DNA of 64,000 nucleotides from Clostridiales bacterium (GCA_015243575.1 CP042469.1:4554929-4618928); one strand, 5' to 3'. Numbered from the stretch's first letter, positions 20,926 to 30,815 are shown. Translations and numbers: made by a program. Notes: generated by a model from the letters alone, not told the origin.

Positions 20926-21789
20926 ATGACAAAAGCAAGAGTAGTTGTTGTTGATGATTCTCCATTTTCTGTAGGAATGATCAGTAACATTCTCATAGAA
21001 AAGGGCTATGAAGTGGTAGGAAGTGCCAATTCTCTCAGCGGTGCGCTGGAGACGATCAGGAGGGTGTCTCCGGACATCGTTACCATGGACATGACGATGC
21101 CGGGAGCAGATGGCATTGAATGTACTATGGCGATCCATGAAGAAGCGCCACATATCAAAGTCATCATTATCAGTTCTATGATGGATGATGAAATTGTAAG
21201 AAAAGCAAAAAAAGCTAAGGTTTCCGGCTATCTGCAAAAACCTGTGGATGCTGATGAACTAGCACTTCTCATTGAGCGAATTCAGGCAAGTGAAGAACTG
21301 TTTGTTGAACTGGATGGAGTATACTATTCAGTTTTTAAAGAGGCTTTAAACGAAACTTGCTGTAAATTCTTTCAAGCATCTCCGAATTTCCGTCAAGAAC
21401 TTAAGATCAATGACGAAAAGGTTTCAAGAGGTGTATCCGCTGTTCTAGGTATCATCGGAAGATATGGCGGGAGGATGCTTCTGGATCTGTCAGAGGATAC
21501 CGCACGCCGGCTGGCGTTCCATATTCTCAGGCAAGAGGATCTGGATCATGAACAGGTTGTTGATGCAATCGCAGAAATCGCCAACATCGTAGCAGGCAAT
21601 GCTTGTTCCCTGCTCAATCGTGCAAACCCAATCTATGGTTTTCGGGTTGCACCCCCGACAGTTGTATACGGAGAATCCATTCGTATTTCAAAATTAGGAT
21701 TAAGCACGGTATCTTCAGTAATCGCAGAGACAGCGTTTGGAGATTTGTATATGAATGTAGGATTTAGCAGGAGCGAGGAACATGAGTAA
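20926..21789 (+). CDS. Response regulator fused to a CheX-like domain
   Basis: The protein has 287 residues. Residues 1-125 form a CheY-like receiver: VVVDDSP near residue 7, the phospho-acceptor aspartate in TMDMTMPG, and the lysine in GYLQKPVDADE. Residues ~140-287 form a CheC/CheX-type phosphatase fold with the motif AEIANIVAGNA, in which Glu and Asn are spaced as in CheX, followed by the proline in VAPPTVV. CheX removes phosphate from CheY-P, so this chain may dephosphorylate its own or another receiver. No kinase or chemoreceptor is nearby. It overlaps the next gene by 8 nt, which suggests translational coupling. Confidence 0.87.
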   Translation: MTKARVVVVDDSPFSVGMISNILIEKGYEVVGSANSLSGALETIRRVSPDIVTMDMTMPGADGIECTMAIHEEAPHIKVIIISSMMDDEIVRKAKKAKVSGYLQKPVDADELALLIERIQASEELFVELDGVYYSVFKEALNETCCKFFQASPNFRQELKINDEKVSRGVSAVLGIIGRYGGRMLLDLSEDTARRLAFHILRQEDLDHEQVVDAIAEIANIVAGNACSLLNRANPIYGFRVAPPTVVYGESIRISKLGLSTVSSVIAETAFGDLYMNVGFSRSEEHE

Positions 21790-22252
21790 AGAATATATCA
21801 AGGCATTCTCTGAGGCAGTATCAAACATACTGTCCCAATTTGGCATGACGGAAATTAGCCTGCAGGAGATACAAGGCTGCGGAAAGAACATTGATGCGTC
21901 AGGCGTAGTCTGTATTGTTGGTGTGTTTGGCGATCTGACAGGAAACGTCATCTTCTCAATGACTGAGGAGGGGGCAAAAGGAATTGCTTCCTGTATGATG
22001 GGCGGAATGGAAATTGATGCGTTCGATGAACTTGCACAGAGTGCGATTTCAGAATTAGGAAATATGCTGGCGGCAAATGCTTGTATCGGACTGTCTGAAC
22101 TAGGCTTTGAAGCAGACATTTCTACTCCAACCTTGATGCAGGGCATTTTCACATTAAGCGGAAACTACGAAAAAGCAGAACGCATCGCTATGGATGCAGG
22201 CGGATACGATTTTGACGTCATCGTTTCGGTGGAGAGACGAGGACAAAAATAA
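21782..22252 (+). CDS. Stand-alone CheX-like phosphatase
   Basis: The 156-residue protein is a single CheC/CheX-type domain. The motif AISELGNMLAANA has the paired Glu and Asn, and the proline lies in ISTPTLMQG. The start overlaps the end of the receiver-CheX gene by 8 nt. The two probably work together, perhaps as a heterodimer; that pairing is inference. A terminator follows. Confidence 0.85.
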   Translation: MSKEYIKAFSEAVSNILSQFGMTEISLQEIQGCGKNIDASGVVCIVGVFGDLTGNVIFSMTEEGAKGIASCMMGGMEIDAFDELAQSAISELGNMLAANACIGLSELGFEADISTPTLMQGIFTLSGNYEKAERIAMDAGGYDFDVIVSVERRGQK

Positions 22253-22265
22253 AATCTCCAGGAAT

Positions 22266-22321
22266 AAAAAAATGGGCTTGTTACGAAATTTGAATCAGAT
22301 CTCGTAACAAGCCCATTTTTT
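22266..22321. terminator. Bidirectional terminator
   Basis: AAAAAATGGGCTTGTTACGA pairs perfectly with TCGTAACAAGCCCATTTTTT. It sits between the converging cheX-like gene and the minus-strand WG-repeat gene and has T-runs for both strands. Confidence 0.92.
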
Positions 22322-22368
22322 ATTGATTGCTTTTCTTTGGGTCCCCCCCAACCCTTAACAGGGGTCCT

Positions 22369-24294
22369 TTATTTTGTTGTTATGATTACTCTATTTAGAG
22401 CACTGTCCCATTTCACGTCAGCACCTAAGCCTTCTGATACAAACCGAAGTGGCACAAAAGTCAATTCGTCTTGGATGAATGGCACCGCGTCCAGCTGAAT
22501 CTTGGCTCCGTTCACATAGGCGATAGGGCTGCCGACGGTCAGGTGAAGCTTTGTTGCACCGCTGACTGCGGTAACCGTTTGGGTGGAGGCATCCCATTCA
22601 ACCGTTGCCCCCAGTGCCTCAAAGATTTTTCGCAGAGGCACCATTGTCTTGTTGTTCTTAATGGTGGGTACAGAATCAAAGTACAACTCTACTCCGTTCA
22701 GATATACCGTCACAGGGCGAGAAGCTGTTCTTATGGTTTGCCAGCTTTCAGGAACTTTAAAGTATCCTACTCGAGCATTGCCGGAGTCATCTCCTATCGT
22801 AACGAAGGCATAGCCTTCGTCGGTCAGTATGATATCTTCAAATAGGGTGGGGAGAACTTCTGCTCCATATTGATTTAACAGGCCGGCGCCCTCGTAGTAA
22901 TATCGAAAGACAACCTTAAAGTTATTAAAAAAGTCTCCGGTATTGGAATATTTAAAACCGGTCAGATTATTTCCCGCGGCGTCCAACAGAGCGAATCTCT
23001 GGTTATAGTCGTGAGGAGGAACAACTCCCGGAGGGTATTCCCCGCTCTTCTGTCCCAGGTAGAGGTTATCGCTGAGATAAAAAAGGGAAAAGTCTTTCCA
23101 GCCGGTCAGTAGATTTTCATCCTTGTCCAAAAAGGCACTAATTTCTTGACCGTCCTTGATTTTTTGGGCATAGAATCGACCGTCTGAACTCCCGTCATAA
23201 GATACATAGGAATAATCGCCGGTCATCTTCACCGGCTTTCCTGAAGAATCCAGTAGAGAGGACGTATCTCCTTTCTGCGCCAGATATAATCCGTTTTCTT
23301 GCTCATAAAGATAATCGTTCTCCAAAGGCAGTATCATATTTCCTGCCTTATCGATAAGACCCCATTTGTCGCTGACCGCCACGGCGGCAAGCCCCTTGCT
23401 GAAGTAACGGGCACTGTCGTAAGTCAGAGGAATCACCTCAGCTCCTGTTTTGTCAATATAGCCCCATTTTCCGTCACGGCAGACGGGGGCCAAGCCCTCG
23501 GAAAAACGGAGTGTGTCATCGTAGATGAACGGAGTAATTTCCTTACCGGACAAATCCAGATAGCCGTACTTTCCTTCTTTGGAGGCAGCGATGGATTCTT
23601 CAGAGACCATAAATGACCAATCGGTAGAATAGATCGCTTCGGTCAGAGGTGTTCCGGCTCTGTCCAGGAAGGCATACTTTTCTCCTTTGATCTTTGCTGC
23701 GAAGATGCCACTGCCGATGTGGATCAAATCGGTATATTTTCCATCCTTATCTTCAAAGACGAGGGCTCCGTTTTGGTCTAGGATTCCTTTGCGAGATGTT
23801 GCTTTTACAGTAACGGACGTATAGCCTTGGAAAAATGAACTGACATCGCTGTAAATAGTGCCGTCAATCGATATAATTTTATCGGATGATATAATACTGT
23901 GACTGTTTTCTGCGTTCATTATCGTTACACTTTCTCCATCGGAATAGGAAGACCGCATGGAGTGATAGTTCATCGGAGGAAGTGCAAGGGATCCATCTCC
24001 TTTTACATAGGCGGTTTTACTGCTGGGTCCATTAGACATCTCCAAACGATAAAAACCTGTATTTGATCCGTCGCCGCTAATATAATAATGATTATATGGG
24101 CCGAAATCAAACCATGTGACTTCAATGCCTAGGTTTGAAATAAATTTTTCGGCTGATGGATCTTTTTCGACAGCAGAAACACTGCCGGCTGTACTGCCTG
24201 TAATGAGGGCTGCGGCCAGAAGACAGCAGAAGCTCTTCAAGATGATTTTTTTAATCTGTTTTTTAGATTTTAAAGCGGTTGCATTAGACTTCAT
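22369..24294 (-). CDS. Secreted WG-repeat protein with C-terminal stalk domain
   Basis: The protein has 641 residues. A signal peptide with a long basic lead (KSKKQIKKIILK, then a hydrophobic core) ends near residue 42. The middle holds several WG repeats, for example KYGYLDLSGKEITPFIYDD, KWGYIDKTGAEVIPLTYDS and KWGLIDKAGNMILPL. The C-terminal ~115 residues are two units of the copper amine oxidase N-terminal (stalk) domain (NNKTMVPLRKIFEALGATVE and DELTFVPLRFVSEGLGADVK). Such proteins are usually cell-wall associated; the function is unknown. An AGGAGAG site precedes the ATG. It is transcribed against its neighbours. Confidence 0.88.
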   Translation of the reverse strand: MKSNATALKSKKQIKKIILKSFCCLLAAALITGSTAGSVSAVEKDPSAEKFISNLGIEVTWFDFGPYNHYYISGDGSNTGFYRLEMSNGPSSKTAYVKGDGSLALPPMNYHSMRSSYSDGESVTIMNAENSHSIISSDKIISIDGTIYSDVSSFFQGYTSVTVKATSRKGILDQNGALVFEDKDGKYTDLIHIGSGIFAAKIKGEKYAFLDRAGTPLTEAIYSTDWSFMVSEESIAASKEGKYGYLDLSGKEITPFIYDDTLRFSEGLAPVCRDGKWGYIDKTGAEVIPLTYDSARYFSKGLAAVAVSDKWGLIDKAGNMILPLENDYLYEQENGLYLAQKGDTSSLLDSSGKPVKMTGDYSYVSYDGSSDGRFYAQKIKDGQEISAFLDKDENLLTGWKDFSLFYLSDNLYLGQKSGEYPPGVVPPHDYNQRFALLDAAGNNLTGFKYSNTGDFFNNFKVVFRYYYEGAGLLNQYGAEVLPTLFEDIILTDEGYAFVTIGDDSGNARVGYFKVPESWQTIRTASRPVTVYLNGVELYFDSVPTIKNNKTMVPLRKIFEALGATVEWDASTQTVTAVSGATKLHLTVGSPIAYVNGAKIQLDAVPFIQDELTFVPLRFVSEGLGADVKWDSALNRVIITTK

Positions 24295-25080
24295 GATAAT
24301 CTCTCTCCTATATGAATAACAATACCCTTTGTGTTGATTTTAATCCATATAAAGGGAAATTACAAGGTTGGTTTGAAAGGACACAAGGGGCAGGGGAGCG
24401 CTTTGCAGTAGATACGATTATCACTGAAATTCATAGACAACCATGTTGCCTAAAGGCGGTGTTTCCGAGAGGCAAGTAATATCGTGTTGTTTTCTAATAC
24501 AGTTGAAAACAGCATAAAACATTATTTGGTACGTGCCAATCAGTGAAATAAATTGTAGAATAATAGAATGAAATGTCAAAATCGAAACAAATGAATTTCG
24601 ATTATATTGTACGCCCCGCTGCGTGTATTGCAGAAGCTGGTCTAAAACGTTGAAATAGTCAGAAAACTTGACATGAATATCCTGATATTTTCTCAAACTT
24701 TTTTTCACAAATATCTTGCAATCTATTGAAATCTATAATATACTACAAAGGCTTGCTATACCAGCTCTCCAGATTTGCATCATTAATGCAGATCGTAGGC
24801 GAACTAATGCAACGAAATCATAGATCTAAAATTGATCGATTTCGACTGCAAAAAGGCGATGAAGCAGGAAGTTGCTGAGCTATCAGGTAATTTCTGCAGA
24901 GAATTGTCCGTTCCAGAAACGGGCGAAGGGATTCTCGTGCTTTTTGCTTTGTGTAAAAAAATATGAAACACACGGCGCCGTGTATCGTGATAGCAAAACT
25001 CATGAAAACGGCGGCAGCAAGAGACGGAACCCCTCGTACAGCATAGCGAAAACGTACGAAAATCAAGGAGGATTGAAAGA
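24295..25080. other. Spacer and long leader upstream of rpsJ
   Basis: No gene is supported here. The rpsJ promoter is at 24716-24744, which leaves a leader of about 330 nt. That leader has small hairpins (ATTTGCAT/ATGCAGAT near 24773 and CCGTT/AACGG near 24908) and a perfect palindrome ACACGGCGCCGTGT at 24970-24983. A leader of this length ahead of the S10 operon could be regulatory, but I recognise no known family. Confidence 0.5.
24716..24744 (+). promoter_or_regulatory. Promoter of the S10 superoperon
   Basis: TTGCAA at 24716 and TATACT at 24739 are spaced by 17 nt. It is the best sigma-A match between the WG gene and rpsJ and is the likely start of the ~16-kb ribosomal superoperon. Confidence 0.65.
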
Positions 25081-25392
25081 ATGAGCGAACAACAAAAAAT
25101 CAGAATCAAGCTGAAGGCTTATGATCACAAAACTTTGGATCAGTCCGCAGCGAAGATCGTTGACACTGCGAAGAAGACCGGAGCAGATGTATCCGGACCG
25201 ATTCCGCTGCCAACAGAGAAGCAGGTCATCACAATCTTGAGAGCCGTTCACAAGTACAAGGACAGCAGAGAGCAGTTCGAACAGAGAACGCACAAGAGAC
25301 TCATCGACATCACAAACACGACGCCCAAGACTGTTGACGCGCTGATGAAGCTCGACTTACCGGCTGGTGTTGATATCGAAATCAAATTATAA
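25081..25392 (+). CDS. rpsJ: 30S ribosomal protein S10
   Basis: S10 is a 30S head protein that also serves as NusE in antitermination. It has 103 residues. [17 protein letters not shown] and GPIPLPTEK are the usual signatures, and the end [14 protein letters not shown] matches the family. CAAGGAGG lies 11 nt upstream. It opens the S10 operon; rplC follows after 69 nt. Confidence 0.97.
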   Translation: MSEQQKIRIKLKAYDHKTLDQSAAKIVDTAKKTGADVSGPIPLPTEKQVITILRAVHKYKDSREQFEQRTHKRLIDITNTTPKTVDALMKLDLPAGVDIEIKL

Positions 25393-25461
25393 CGTAAGGG
25401 AACTCCCCTTAGTATGATTGCCCGAAAGGGTAATCCGCTGTAAGAATTCAGGAGGATGAAT

Positions 25462-26097
25462 ATGAAAACAATTTTAGGAAAAAAAATCGGAATGACTCAG
25501 ATTTTTTCCGAAACTGGGGAATCGATTCCGGTTACTGTGATTGAAGCAGGCCCGGCAGTCGTTACTCAAATCAAGTCTGTTGAAACAGACGGATACAACG
25601 CAGTACAGATTGGTTACGGCGATGTGAAAGAGCAGAGAATGAACAAGCCTGAAAAAGGACACTTTGCTAAGTGGCAGGCTCCGCTCAAGAAGCATCTTAC
25701 AGAAATCAGACTGGATGAAGGCGAAACCTACGAAGCAAATCAGGTGATCACCGTTGCCGATTTCGAAATAGGCAAGAAGCTGGATGTAACAGGCGTTTCC
25801 AAGGGTAAAGGAACTCAGGGTAACATCAAGAGACATGGACACCACAGAGGACCCATGACTCACGGTTCCAAGCACAAGAGACTTGCCGGAGCACTCGCTG
25901 CTGGTACTTATCCTTCCAGAGTATTCAAGGGCAACAAAGGCCCCGGAAGAATGGGACGTGATACGGTAACTGTGCAGAACGTGGTTCTTGTAAAGGTCAT
26001 TGAAGACAGAAACCTGATGCTTGTAAAAGGCGCAGTTCCCGGTGCTAAGGGTGGCCTGCTCCGCATACAATACGCAGTTAAAGGTCAGGACAAATAG
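25462..26097 (+). CDS. rplC: 50S ribosomal protein L3
   Basis: L3 starts 50S assembly and reaches the peptidyl transferase centre. It has 211 residues, begins MKTILGKKIGMTQIFSETG and contains KGTQGNIKRHGHHRGPMTHG and PGRMG. The ATG at 25462 is preferred to the one at 25456, because AGGAGG is 6 nt from the former and touches the latter. Confidence 0.97.
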   Translation: MKTILGKKIGMTQIFSETGESIPVTVIEAGPAVVTQIKSVETDGYNAVQIGYGDVKEQRMNKPEKGHFAKWQAPLKKHLTEIRLDEGETYEANQVITVADFEIGKKLDVTGVSKGKGTQGNIKRHGHHRGPMTHGSKHKRLAGALAAGTYPSRVFKGNKGPGRMGRDTVTVQNVVLVKVIEDRNLMLVKGAVPGAKGGLLRIQYAVKGQDK

Positions 26098-26125
26098 ATA
26101 AAGACTTCAGAAAGGAGGAAGTAAA

Positions 26126-26749
26126 ATGGCAAAAGTAACTATGCTGAACATGGCCGGAGCAGAAGCCGGTACCATCGAATTAAAAGACGAGATCTTTGGA
26201 ATCGAAATAAATCAGTACGCTGTACATGAAGTTGTCAAGAACTATCTTGCAAATCAGAGACAGGGAACCCAGTCAGCCAAGACAAGAGCTGAAGTCAGAG
26301 GCGGCGGAAGGAAACCTTTCAGACAGAAGGGAACTGGACGTCACAGACAGGGAAGCTCAACGGATCCATCTCAGATCGGCGGCGGAATCGTATTCGCGCC
26401 AAAGCCGAGAGATTACAGATATACCGTATCCAAGAAATTAAAGAGACTTGCATTAAAGTCCGCTTTATCCTCAAAGGTGGAGGAAAAAGAAATTATCGTA
26501 CTTGACTCCCTTTCCTTTGCTGAACCAAAGACAAAGGAAATGATCAAAGTACTTGCAAACGTAAAGGCTGCTAAAAAAGCCCTTATCGTAATGGCAGAAA
26601 AGGATGAAAACGTAATCAAGTCCGCTGCCAACATCCCCGGAGTTAGAACTGCTCTTGTAGGCACAATGAACGTGTATGAGATCATCAATTATACAAGCTT
26701 CATCGTGACGAAAGATGCGATCAACAAGATTGAGGAGGTGTATGCATAA
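26126..26749 (+). CDS. rplD: 50S ribosomal protein L4
   Basis: L4 lines the peptide exit tunnel. It has 207 residues with the tunnel loop [20 protein letters not shown] and the end part [30 protein letters not shown] lies upstream, and the stop codon overlaps the rplW start by one base. Confidence 0.97.
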   Translation: MAKVTMLNMAGAEAGTIELKDEIFGIEINQYAVHEVVKNYLANQRQGTQSAKTRAEVRGGGRKPFRQKGTGRHRQGSSTDPSQIGGGIVFAPKPRDYRYTVSKKLKRLALKSALSSKVEEKEIIVLDSLSFAEPKTKEMIKVLANVKAAKKALIVMAEKDENVIKSAANIPGVRTALVGTMNVYEIINYTSFIVTKDAINKIEEVYA

Positions 26750-27039
26750 TGACAACCGCCTACGACATTATTATTAAGCCAGTTATTTCCGAAAGATCCA
26801 TGGATGACGCGGCGAATAAAAAATATACCTTCAAGGTTGCTACCAGCGCAAACAAAACTCAGGTGAAGCACGCACTGGAAGAAATCTTCGGAGTAGAAGT
26901 AGAAAAAGTAAACATTATGAATGTTCAAGGTAAAGTAAAGAGAATGGGAAAAAACGTGGGAAGAACGGCAGCATCCAAAAAAGCCATCGTAACCCTTACA
27001 GCAAAGAGTAAGGAAATCGAATTCTTCCAAGGTCTGTAA
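26749..27039 (+). CDS. rplW: 50S ribosomal protein L23
   Basis: L23 sits at the tunnel exit and is the docking site for trigger factor and SRP. It has 96 residues, starting [18 protein letters not shown]. The region [20 protein letters not shown] and the basic extended loop ending in RMGKNVGR are typical. It overlaps rplD by one base (TAATG), so the pair is probably translationally coupled. Confidence 0.96.
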   Translation: MTTAYDIIIKPVISERSMDDAANKKYTFKVATSANKTQVKHALEEIFGVEVEKVNIMNVQGKVKRMGKNVGRTAASKKAIVTLTAKSKEIEFFQGL

Positions 27040-27054
27040 GGAGGGACGAAAGAT

Positions 27055-27888
27055 ATGGGAATTAAAAAGTATAATCCGACCACTCCTGGATTAAGAGGAA
27101 TGACGGTTTCAACTTTTGAAGAAATCACAACAAGTACCCCGGAAAAGTCTCTTACGGTTACATTAAAGAAAAACGCGGGAAGAAACGTTCGCGGTAAGAT
27201 CACCGTAAGACACAGAGGCGGCGGCACAAGAGCTAAATACAGAATCATCGATTTCAAGAGAACGAAAGATGGTATCCCGGGAACGGTATCAACCATCGAA
27301 TACGATCCAAACAGAAGCGCTAACATCGCACTGATCGTTTATGCTGACGGCGAAAAGAGATATATTATCGCACCGAACAAGCTGAAAGTCGGCGATGTGC
27401 TCGTATCAGGAGTTGATGCTGATATCAAGATAGGAAATGCACTTCCAGTGAAGAACATCCCTGTTGGTACCATCATCCACAACATCGAGCTCAAACCTGG
27501 AAAAGGCGGACAGATGGTTCGTTCTGCTGGAAACGGCGCTCAGCTCATGGCGAAAGAAGGCAACTACGCATCCGTAAGACTTCCTTCCGGAGAAGTGAGA
27601 AGAATCAGAATCGAGTGCAGAGCTACTATCGGCGAAGTTGGAAATCTGGATCACGAAAATATCAAGATCGGTAAAGCCGGAAGAAAAAGACATATGGGTA
27701 TCAGACCTACTGTCAGAGGTTCCGTAATGAATCCGAACGACCATCCGCACGGTGGTGGAGAAGGAAAGACCGGTATTGGTAGAGTTAGCCCGGTTACTCC
27801 TTGGGGTAAGCCTGCTCTTGGATATAAGACAAGAAAGAAGAACAAACCGTCAAATCAATATATCGTAAAGAAACGTAACGAAAAATAG
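27055..27888 (+). CDS. rplB: 50S ribosomal protein L2
   Basis: L2 supports the peptidyl transferase centre and the intersubunit bridge. It has 277 residues. [17 protein letters not shown] opens it. The C-terminal [19 protein letters not shown] holds the conserved histidine near residue 229. It lies 15 nt after rplW with AAGGAGGG upstream. Confidence 0.98.
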   Translation: MGIKKYNPTTPGLRGMTVSTFEEITTSTPEKSLTVTLKKNAGRNVRGKITVRHRGGGTRAKYRIIDFKRTKDGIPGTVSTIEYDPNRSANIALIVYADGEKRYIIAPNKLKVGDVLVSGVDADIKIGNALPVKNIPVGTIIHNIELKPGKGGQMVRSAGNGAQLMAKEGNYASVRLPSGEVRRIRIECRATIGEVGNLDHENIKIGKAGRKRHMGIRPTVRGSVMNPNDHPHGGGEGKTGIGRVSPVTPWGKPALGYKTRKKNKPSNQYIVKKRNEK

Positions 27889-27910
27889 TTGAAGGGAGGA
27901 AGCAGAAAAA

Positions 27911-28195
27911 ATGGGAAGATCACTAAAAAAAGGCCCTTTTGTAAATGAAAAGTTGCTCAAGGTCATTGATGGCTTGAACGCAACCAACGAAAAGAAAGTT
28001 CTGAAAACATGGTCAAGGCCATCAACTATATTCCCGCAGATGGTGGGACACACAATCGCGGTGCATGACGGAAAAAAGCACGTTCCGGTATATATCACTG
28101 AAGACATGGTTGGACACAGACTCGGAGAATTCGCTCCTACCAGAAACTACAGAGGTCATGCCGCAGACAAGTCTTCGAAAGTTAAGAAAAAATAA
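27911..28195 (+). CDS. rpsS: 30S ribosomal protein S19
   Basis: S19 is a head protein that contacts the A-site tRNA. It has 94 residues: [16 protein letters not shown], then [29 protein letters not shown] and [12 protein letters not shown], each as in the family. It follows rplB by 22 nt. Confidence 0.97.
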   Translation: MGRSLKKGPFVNEKLLKVIDGLNATNEKKVLKTWSRPSTIFPQMVGHTIAVHDGKKHVPVYITEDMVGHRLGEFAPTRNYRGHAADKSSKVKKK

Positions 28196-28215
28196 GTAAA
28201 GGAGGATCTTAATCA

Positions 28216-28548
28216 ATGGAAGCAAAAGCAGTTGCAAAATATGTAAGGATGTCTCCTATCAAGCTGAAGCCTGTTACCGATCTGGTAAGAGGAAAGAACT
28301 TAGGCGAGGCGCTGACCATATTAAAATTCACACCCGGAAAGGGCGCTGAAATCGTTGAGAAGGTTGTTAAATCAGCTGCAGCAAACGCTGAGAACAATTT
28401 CGACATGAACGTTGACAAGCTCTATGTAGCTGAAGTTTATGCCCACCAGGGACCCACAATGAAGAGATGGAGAGCCGGAGCGCAGGGCAGAGCATCCGTT
28501 ATTCTAAAGAGAAGCAGCCACGTAGGCGTTACTTTAAAGGAAAGATAA
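28216..28548 (+). CDS. rplV: 50S ribosomal protein L22
   Basis: L22 forms part of the exit-tunnel constriction. It has 110 residues, including YVRMSPIKLKPVTDLVRGK and the tunnel hairpin RWRAGAQGRASVILKRSSHV. No insertion or deletion is seen in the loop where macrolide-resistance changes occur. Confidence 0.96.
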   Translation: MEAKAVAKYVRMSPIKLKPVTDLVRGKNLGEALTILKFTPGKGAEIVEKVVKSAAANAENNFDMNVDKLYVAEVYAHQGPTMKRWRAGAQGRASVILKRSSHVGVTLKER

Positions 28549-28574
28549 AATATTCAGAACAGGAGGTTCGTTGA

Positions 28575-29480
28575 ATGGGTCAGAAAGTAAGTCCACATGG
28601 ATTGAGAGTGGGCATTATAAAAGACTGGGATTCCAAATGGTATGCAGATAAAAAAGATTTCGCAGATTATCTCGTAGAAGACCATAAGGTCAGAGAATTT
28701 GTTAAGAAGAGACTCTATGCAGCCGGAATTTCAAAGATATTAATTGACAGAGCAGCAAACAATCAGGTTAAAATAACCGTTCTCACTGGGAAACCCGGTA
28801 TGGTTATCGGCAGATCCGGCAATGGAATCGACGAGCTCAAGGCTGAGGTTGAAAAACTTACCGGCAAGAGCACGCTGATCAATATTGTAGAAATCAGAAG
28901 AATCGAGCTCGACGCACAGCTGACAGCTGAAAGCATCGCTCAGGCTCTGGAAAAGAGAATTTCCTTCAGAAGAGCTATGAAGCAGGCAATCGGAAGAACC
29001 ATGAAAGCGAATGCCAAGGGAGTCAAGGTTCTTGTTTCCGGAAGATTAGGCGGCGCCGAAATCGCCAGAAGCGAAAAGTATAGCGAAGGAAATGTTCCGC
29101 TCCATACGCTGAGAGCCAATATAGATTATGGATTTGCTGAAGCAAATACAACCTATGGTAAAATTGGAGTTAAAGTCTGGATCAACCACGGCGAAATTCT
29201 TGAGAAGGGCCTGAAGAGTCCGATTCCTGAAGATAAGCCGGAAAGAGGCGGAGACAGAAGAAGAAACGATAATAGACCAAGAAGAGATGGTGACAACAGG
29301 CCAAGAAGAGATGGTGACAGGCCAAGAAGAGACGATAGAAATGGCCCAAGAGGTGAAAGCAGACCGGAAGAAAAGAGAGCTGTAAACCCAAGAACCAGAA
29401 CTCCGAAGCCCGCAGCGGCACCTGCTCCCGCTCCACAGGAAGCACAGGCAGAAGCCCCAGTAGCTGAAGCAACAGAATAA
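28575..29480 (+). CDS. rpsC: 30S ribosomal protein S3 with long basic C-terminal extension
   Basis: S3 lies at the mRNA entry tunnel and has helicase activity. It has 301 residues, whereas the usual length is about 210-230. Residues 1-~212 are normal: [20 protein letters not shown], the KH GxxG loop in [17 protein letters not shown], and the end [15 protein letters not shown]. The extra ~85 residues hold RPRRDGD-type repeats (about residues 228-258) and then an Ala/Pro/Glu-rich end. The tail is in frame and followed by a normal gap to rplP, so it is not a frameshift product. Confidence 0.96.
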   Translation: MGQKVSPHGLRVGIIKDWDSKWYADKKDFADYLVEDHKVREFVKKRLYAAGISKILIDRAANNQVKITVLTGKPGMVIGRSGNGIDELKAEVEKLTGKSTLINIVEIRRIELDAQLTAESIAQALEKRISFRRAMKQAIGRTMKANAKGVKVLVSGRLGGAEIARSEKYSEGNVPLHTLRANIDYGFAEANTTYGKIGVKVWINHGEILEKGLKSPIPEDKPERGGDRRRNDNRPRRDGDNRPRRDGDRPRRDDRNGPRGESRPEEKRAVNPRTRTPKPAAAPAPAPQEAQAEAPVAEATE

Positions 29481-29506
29481 GCGATAGAGAAAGGAGGAAG
29501 ACAGCG

Positions 29507-29941
29507 ATGTTAATGCCAAAAAGAGTGAAACGTCGTAGAGTCCACAGAGGAAGAATGAAGGGCATTGCCACCAAGGGTAACACGATTACTTACGGTGCGT
29601 ATGGCCTGATTGCACAGGAATGTGGTTGGATCACTTCAAATCAGATAGAGTCTGCTCGTATTGCGATGACCAGATCTATCAAAAGAGGTGGTAAAGTATT
29701 TATAAAGATTTTCCCGCACAAGTCAGTAACAAAGAAGCCTGCTGAAGTCCGAATGGGTTCCGGTAAGGGAGCTCCTGAGTACTGGGTAGCAGTAGTAAAA
29801 CCGGGAAGAGTCATGTTTGAAATCGAGGGCGTGTCGGAGGCTGCTGCTAGAGAAGCTATGCGGCTTGCATCCCACAAGCTTCCCGTAAAGAGCAAGTTTG
29901 CCATCAAAGGCCAGGAAATTGCAGAGGGTGGTGAAGCGTAA
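29507..29941 (+). CDS. rplP: 50S ribosomal protein L16
   Basis: L16 helps to position A-site tRNA. It has 144 residues and begins [19 protein letters not shown], so the ATG at 29507 is the family start. [20 protein letters not shown] and [19 protein letters not shown] are conserved. The stop overlaps the rpmC start by one base. Confidence 0.97.
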   Translation: MLMPKRVKRRRVHRGRMKGIATKGNTITYGAYGLIAQECGWITSNQIESARIAMTRSIKRGGKVFIKIFPHKSVTKKPAEVRMGSGKGAPEYWVAVVKPGRVMFEIEGVSEAAAREAMRLASHKLPVKSKFAIKGQEIAEGGEA

Positions 29942-30144
29942 TGAAGATTGAAAAGATGAGAGAAATGACAGAAGTCGAACTGACTGCTGAAGTAAAGAAG
30001 CTGAAGAATGAACTCTTTAATCTGAGATTCCAGCACGTAACAGGTCAGCTTGAAAACCCCATTAAAATGAGGGATGTCAAGAAAGAAATCGCACGCGTGA
30101 AGACCATAATCAGAGAAAAAGAGCTGAAGAAGGTTCAAGGATAA
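29941..30144 (+). CDS. rpmC: 50S ribosomal protein L29
   Basis: L29 is a small two-helix protein next to the tunnel exit. It has 67 residues. The pattern [20 protein letters not shown] is diagnostic. It overlaps rplP by one base (TAATG) and is followed by rpsQ after 18 nt. Confidence 0.95.
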   Translation: MKIEKMREMTEVELTAEVKKLKNELFNLRFQHVTGQLENPIKMRDVKKEIARVKTIIREKELKKVQG

Positions 30145-30162
30145 TCGAAAGGAGGATGTAAT

Positions 30163-30429
30163 ATGTTGGATATTCAAGATAGAAACAGAAGAAAAACCAA
30201 GGTTGGCTTAGTTGTCAGCGATAAGATGGATAAGACAATCGTTGTTGCTGTCGAAGACTTCGTAAGACATTCCCTTTACGGAAAATCTGTAAAGAGAACC
30301 AAGAAGTTTAAGGCTCATGATGAAAATAATGAGTGCAACATCGGTGATAAAGTAAGAATTATGGAAACAAGACCTCTTTCCAAGGATAAGAGATGGAGAC
30401 TTGTAAACGTAATGGAAAAAGTTAAATAG
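30163..30429 (+). CDS. rpsQ: 30S ribosomal protein S17
   Basis: S17 is a primary 16S rRNA-binding protein with an OB fold. It has 88 residues: [17 protein letters not shown] and [20 protein letters not shown] are signatures. AAAGGAGG precedes the start. Confidence 0.96.
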   Translation: MLDIQDRNRRKTKVGLVVSDKMDKTIVVAVEDFVRHSLYGKSVKRTKKFKAHDENNECNIGDKVRIMETRPLSKDKRWRLVNVMEKVK

Positions 30430-30446
30430 TAAAGGAGGCACCAGTC

Positions 30447-30815
30447 ATGATTCAGCCGGAAAGCAGATTAAGAGTAGCTGACAATTCAGGCGCGAAAGAA
30501 TTATTGTGTATCCGCATACTGGGGGGAACAAGCCGTCACTATGCGAACATAGGCGATATCATCGTGTGCGCTGTAAAAGAAGCGACTCCGGGCGGAGTTG
30601 TCAAAAAGGGCGACGTTGTGAAAGCTGTTGTTGTCAGAACAAAGCATGGCGCCAGAAGAGTTGACGGAAGCTATGTCAAGTTCGACCAGAATGCAGCGGT
30701 TATTATAAAGGAAGATAAGAATCCTGTTGGAACTCGTATTTTCGGGCCAGTAGCCAGGGAGCTTAGAGAAAAGAGCTTTATGAAAATCGTGTCATTGGCA
30801 CCAGAAGTACTTTAG
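30447..30815 (+). CDS. rplN: 50S ribosomal protein L14
   Basis: L14 lies at the subunit interface. It has 122 residues, starting [20 protein letters not shown], with [16 protein letters not shown] in the middle and [18 protein letters not shown] at the end. The length is exactly the family standard. Confidence 0.97.
   Translation: MIQPESRLRVADNSGAKELLCIRILGGTSRHYANIGDIIVCAVKEATPGGVVKKGDVVKAVVVRTKHGARRVDGSYVKFDQNAAVIIKEDKNPVGTRIFGPVARELREKSFMKIVSLAPEVL

Noticed and set aside
24421-24708. Minus-strand open frame of 95 codons upstream of rpsJ
   Set aside because: It would start with GTG and has no ribosome-binding site; the composition is not convincing and it overlaps the spacer before the rpsJ promoter.
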